The notes beneath the pieces are model-generated. The model did not search any database. It had not been told where the DNA came from and saw only the letters and a program-made list of their open reading frames with translations. From contig NZ_AP022871.1 in NCBI RefSeq assembly GCF_011764565.1, forward strand, positions 8,680,320 through 8,744,319: a stretch of DNA of 64,000 nt. The letters run 5' to 3'. Positions 61,269-64,000 of the stretch are shown here, piece after piece. The first letter of the stretch is position 1, and every line of letters starts with the position of its first letter. The stretch comes from Phytohabitans suffuscus. Its GTDB lineage: Bacteria > Actinomycetota > Actinomycetes > Mycobacteriales > Micromonosporaceae. The position numbers and the translations under genes were made by a program.

Positions 61269-62309
61269 TCAGGCGGGCTTCGTCGCGACCAGCACGTCGC
61301 GGACGATGGCCTGGTCGACCCGGTGCCGCAGGTCCGGCCACGGCCCGCCGTCGCGCACCAGCAGGCCCGCGCCGGCGAGGGCCCGCGCGGCGTCGTCGCG
61401 GCGGGCCACGTGGACGTTCCAGGAGATGCCGAGCGCCCCGCCGGGCCGCAGCAGCCCGGCCCAGACCGGCGCGGCGGCCGCGAGCAGCGCCAGCGGGTCG
61501 CGGGCCAGGCCCTTGGCCGGGGTACGGCTGCCGTGCTGCACGCCGTACGGGGCGTCGGCCACGACCACGTCGACGGTGCCGGGGCGGAAGAACTCGCCGG
61601 CCCGGGTGGTGTCCGCGTTGACCACGTCGAGCAGCTGGACCGCGCCGGCCTTGCGCTCCTCTTTGGACGGTGCCAGCTCGACCCGCAGCCGGCGGCCGAC
61701 CACCTGCCGCTCGCGCCGCACCGGGCCGGACTCCAGCACCCGGTGCTTGACCCGCTTGCGCTTGAGCCAGGTGGTGATGAACGCCTGGTACGCCTCGAAG
61801 TCCTTCTGGTCCAGGTCGACCCCGGCCGCGTCGAAGCCGTACATCAGCGCCTGGTTGAGCGTGGTGCCCCGGCCGCACAGCGGGTCGAGCACCCGGAAGC
61901 GGCGCTCCAGCAGCTCACCGGCCCACGCCGAGGCGAGCAGGGTGGCGTTGAGCAGCAGCTTGGTGAACTGCTCGTTGGTCTTGCCGGCGTACTTCTGGAT
62001 CGTGATCAGGTCGTCGTCGTAGCGGTCCAGCCGGTGCAGCTCGACCGGGCGGAGCAGGTCGCCGGCCCGCTCGAAGAGGGCGAACGCCGAGGACATGTTG
62101 CCGAGCAGGGCGATGTCACGCTCGGTGAGCGGATCGGCTTCGAACGTCACGTACCGCACGCCGCCGATCGTCGTGACCTCCGCCTCGCCGACCCGGCCGC
62201 CCAGCACCGCCTGGCTGAAGAGCGCCAGCTCGCCGCGGGTCAGGTCGACGGCGGACTCGGCGTAGACGCGGTTGGTGCCGGGCGAGATCAGCAGGGCGTA
62301 CGTGGTCAT
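61269..62309 (-). CDS. Trm11-like class I methyltransferase (tRNA/nucleic acid N-methyltransferase)
   Basis: 346 aa. The N-terminal ~130 residues (TYALLISPGTNRVYAESAVDL ... VTTIGGVRYVTFEAD) take the place of a THUMP-type substrate domain. The catalytic domain has motif I RVLDPLCGRGTTLNQALMYG with AAGVDLDQKD, and motif IV VVVADAPYGVQHG, an (N/D)PPY variant with Ala at the first Pro. This combination matches COG1041 Trm11-like enzymes that methylate guanine N2 in tRNA; the actinobacterial members are uncharacterised. ATG 62309 follows a short leader. Confidence 0.75.
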   Translation of the reverse strand: MTTYALLISPGTNRVYAESAVDLTRGELALFSQAVLGGRVGEAEVTTIGGVRYVTFEADPLTERDIALLGNMSSAFALFERAGDLLRPVELHRLDRYDDDLITIQKYAGKTNEQFTKLLLNATLLASAWAGELLERRFRVLDPLCGRGTTLNQALMYGFDAAGVDLDQKDFEAYQAFITTWLKRKRVKHRVLESGPVRRERQVVGRRLRVELAPSKEERKAGAVQLLDVVNADTTRAGEFFRPGTVDVVVADAPYGVQHGSRTPAKGLARDPLALLAAAAPVWAGLLRPGGALGISWNVHVARRDDAARALAGAGLLVRDGGPWPDLRHRVDQAIVRDVLVATKPA

Positions 62310-62342
62310 GGTCGGGCGAGTATCGCACAGGGGCGCGGGCCC

Positions 62343-62374
62343 GCCCGCCACCCTCGCCGGCGAGCGTGGCGGGC
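62343..62374 (-). terminator. Hairpin terminator of the secreted hydrolase gene
   Basis: GCCCGCCAC and GTGGCGGGC outer arms with nearly complementary CCTCGCC/GGCGAGC inside, 32 nt with one mismatch. It lies 46 bases after the hydrolase stop on the minus strand and before the methyltransferase gene. Confidence 0.75.
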
Positions 62375-62419
62375 CGGGGGCGGGGCCGGCGAGCGCCGGG
62401 CCCCACCCCGTACGGGCCG

Positions 62420-64000
62420 TCAGACGGCGTCGTCGTCGGTCACGGTCAGCCAGGCGAAGCCGTCGCCGATCACCACGCCGGTCGGGGCCGAGATGGTTAT
62501 CTTGTAGCGCAGCTCGGCCGGGTTGACCGCGGTGTTGCCGGTCAGCGGCACCTGGATGGTCGCCTCCCGCGCACCCTTGGGCAGGGTCACCGGGAACGAC
62601 AGCAGCGGCACCTGCCCCGCCGAGGCCGAGCCGCTCGCGGCGGTCTGCACGTGCAGCCTGGCCGGCCCCTTCAGCCGGTCGCTGAGCGTGAGCCTCATCC
62701 GCGCCGTGCCGGCGCCGTCGCCCTCGGCCGCCGTGGCGTCGCCGATGCTCACCCGTACGGCGCCGGTCGGGCCGCCGCGCCCCACGCCGGTGCTGTCGAA
62801 CGCGACGTCGGACAGGTACGCGCCGCCGGTCGGGGTGGCCGGCCTGAACGTCACGTACCGCAGGTTGTCCTCGTCCACCCGGCGGGCGAGGTCGTCGACC
62901 GGGACGCGCACGGTGCGCAGCCAGGTCTTGCCGAGCCGGTTGACGCCGTTCGTCGTGTTGGTGGAGGCGGGGAACGGCGTGAGCGCCGGGCTCACGTCGC
63001 CGACCCGCACCGTCGCCGACCGTCCCTTGTGGTCGGTCACGGTCACGTCCAGGTCGACGTCGCCGACCGCGGACTCGTCCCGCGCGAGGCGGAACGTGAG
63101 CGCGTCGTACCGGTCCGCGTCGCGCTGGCCCGGCCCGAGCGCGATCCGCACGCTCGGCGACACCGACGCCTCGCTCCACCGCAGGCGCAGCACCGGGCTG
63201 GTCGGCACCCACGTGGCGAACGTGGCCGGCGTCCAGTGTGGAACCTTGGACGTCTGCGTGGTCGCCGAGCAGGCGGTGTCGCCGGCCGGCACGCGGGAGG
63301 CCACGCTGTGGCAGTACGCGCCGAGGTCGAAGCCGCTGACCGTGACGTTGCCGGCCGGGCGCTCCAGCGGGGCCAGGTCCGCGCGCCGCGACGACGGCTG
63401 CTGCGCCTGGGCGTACACCTCGGCCCGGCCCGCGGACGGGACCGTGCCGTTGGTGCCGTCGAAGAGCGGCAGGAACGCCCGCTCGCCGCCCTGCACCAGC
63501 CGGAAGAAGCCGGCCATGTAGGCGGTGCCGACGGCCCGCTGCTCGGCGGCGGTCAGCCGGCTCGGGCTGGCGGTGCCGCACACCTCGTCGGTGGCCGGCG
63601 ACCAGTCGTCGCCGGAGGGCGAGACCGAGTCGCCCGGCGTCCACTCGGTGTTGAAGAAGTTGTGGTTGGCCCCATGATCATGAGCGAGGAGCGGAGCACG
63701 TCGTCGTCCAGCGAGTAGCGGGTGTCGTCGAAGAAGTGCTGCCCCTGCTGGTTGGAGACGTCGCCGTCGCAGTACGGCAGCAGCACCGCCATCGGCACGT
63801 CCGGCAGGCTCGCCCGGCCGAAGTCCACCGGGGCGAGCGGGAGCACGGCGCGGATCCCGTACGGGTGGCGCCGCTCGGCGTTCATCAGCGCGGCCTCGAC
63901 CACGCCCTCGCCGCCGCGCGAGTGCCCCATGAGGCCCACGTCGGACAGGTCGAGGCGGTCCTTGAGCGGGTGGCCCCGCTTGCCGTTCCACTGGGCCAGC
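62420..64000 (-). CDS. Large secreted alpha/beta hydrolase with C-terminal Calx-beta-like domain (N-terminus beyond window, one apparent frameshift)
   Basis: At least 527 codons; the gene runs off the right edge. DVGLMGHSRGGEGVVEAAL is the nucleophile elbow (GHSRGG); YGIRAVLPLAPVDFGRASL and VLLPYCDGDVSNQQG hold the acid candidate; MGANHNFFNTEWTPGD carries a likely catalytic His once one C is added at 63670-63673. A ~300-residue beta-rich region follows, ending in a module with VSIGDATAAEGDGAG and WLTVTDDDAV, as in Calx-beta/adhesion-type repeats. Probably an exported esterase or lipase-like enzyme; substrate unknown. Confidence 0.75.
   Translation of the reverse strand, partial: AGPVERQAGPPAQGPPRPVRRGPHGALARRRGRGRGRADERRAAPPVRDPRRAPARPGGLRPGEPAGRADGGAAAVLRRRRLQPAGAALLRRHPLLAGRRRAPLLAHDHGANHNFFNTEWTPGDSVSPSGDDWSPATDEVCGTASPSRLTAAEQRAVGTAYMAGFFRLVQGGERAFLPLFDGTNGTVPSAGRAEVYAQAQQPSSRRADLAPLERPAGNVTVSGFDLGAYCHSVASRVPAGDTACSATTQTSKVPHWTPATFATWVPTSPVLRLRWSEASVSPSVRIALGPGQRDADRYDALTFRLARDESAVGDVDLDVTVTDHKGRSATVRVGDVSPALTPFPASTNTTNGVNRLGKTWLRTVRVPVDDLARRVDEDNLRYVTFRPATPTGGAYLSDVAFDSTGVGRGGPTGAVRVSIGDATAAEGDGAGTARMRLTLSDRLKGPARLHVQTAASGSASAGQVPLLSFPVTLPKGAREATIQVPLTGNTAVNPAELRYKITISAPTGVVIGDGFAWLTVTDDDAV

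Noticed and set aside
13922-63673. Programmed ribosomal frameshifting as the reason for the ten -1 breaks
   Set aside because: There are no slippery heptamers or downstream structures in common, the genes are functionally unrelated, and every site is a plain G/C run repaired by one added base.

Overview
The window is about 64 kb of very GC-rich DNA with strong G/C third-position bias, GTG starts, 4-base GTGA/ATGA gene overlaps, several apparently leaderless genes, Tat/lipobox exports and actinobacterial families (DUF574 methyltransferase, TIGR04222 protein, large AAA-LuxR regulator, ECF sigma with SnoaL-like tail). This fits an actinomycete chromosome. Micromonosporaceae is my best guess, by inference only. 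I saw no tRNA, rRNA, CRISPR array or intact transposase.

Layout. (1) 1-10.5 kb, housekeeping/accessory: quinone oxidoreductase (partial), MFS exporter, exported PHP hydrolase, YjbR protein, secreted M28 peptidase, TIGR04222 membrane protein, alpha/beta hydrolase, a decayed GntR regulator, a VOC protein with a divergent TetR regulator and two identical operators, and a META lipoprotein. (2) 11.5-24.8 kb, a Wzx/Wzy-type exopolysaccharide locus: five PAPS-type sulfotransferases, two GT4 glycosyltransferases, a lipoprotein glycoside hydrolase, a Wzx flippase, a Wzz/YveK-like chain-length protein and a Wzy polymerase. The product is probably a sulfated surface polysaccharide. (3) 25-35 kb: two membrane proteins, truncated haemoglobin, STAS remnant, MMPL exporter, SDR/DUF2867 protein, SDR and ECF sigma factor. 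(4) 35-42 kb: a 908-aa LuxR-family ATPase regulator, small protein, two lipoproteins and a GT-C glycosyltransferase. (5) 42-51.3 kb: OsmC protein; an operator-controlled pair of secreted CBM13 proteins (beta-helix and GH43); intradiol dioxygenase; DUF574 methyltransferase; ArsR/MFS divergent pair. (6) 51.4-60.1 kb, a second glycan locus: HldE (ADP-heptose synthesis), three GT9 heptosyltransferase-family enzymes, GT4, GT2 and a sixth sulfotransferase. (7) 60-64 kb: quinone oxidoreductase, Trm11-like methyltransferase, and a partial secreted alpha/beta hydrolase.

Three intergenic islands (10.8-11.5, 27.8-29.2 and 41.8-43.4 kb) are built from repeats. One is a family of roughly 47-nt palindromes with GATCGTGG...CCACGATC ends in three internal subtypes. 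Another is an approximately 62-nt repeat near island edges. A short palindrome, CCACTGTGG/CCACAGTGG, is scattered through the window and seems over-represented.

Caution: ten genes carry a single-base frameshift, and every one is repaired by adding one base to a run of four or five G/C. An eleventh gene is repaired by four such additions. This points to homopolymer undercalling in the assembly rather than ten dead genes. I give these genes their full repaired extents.
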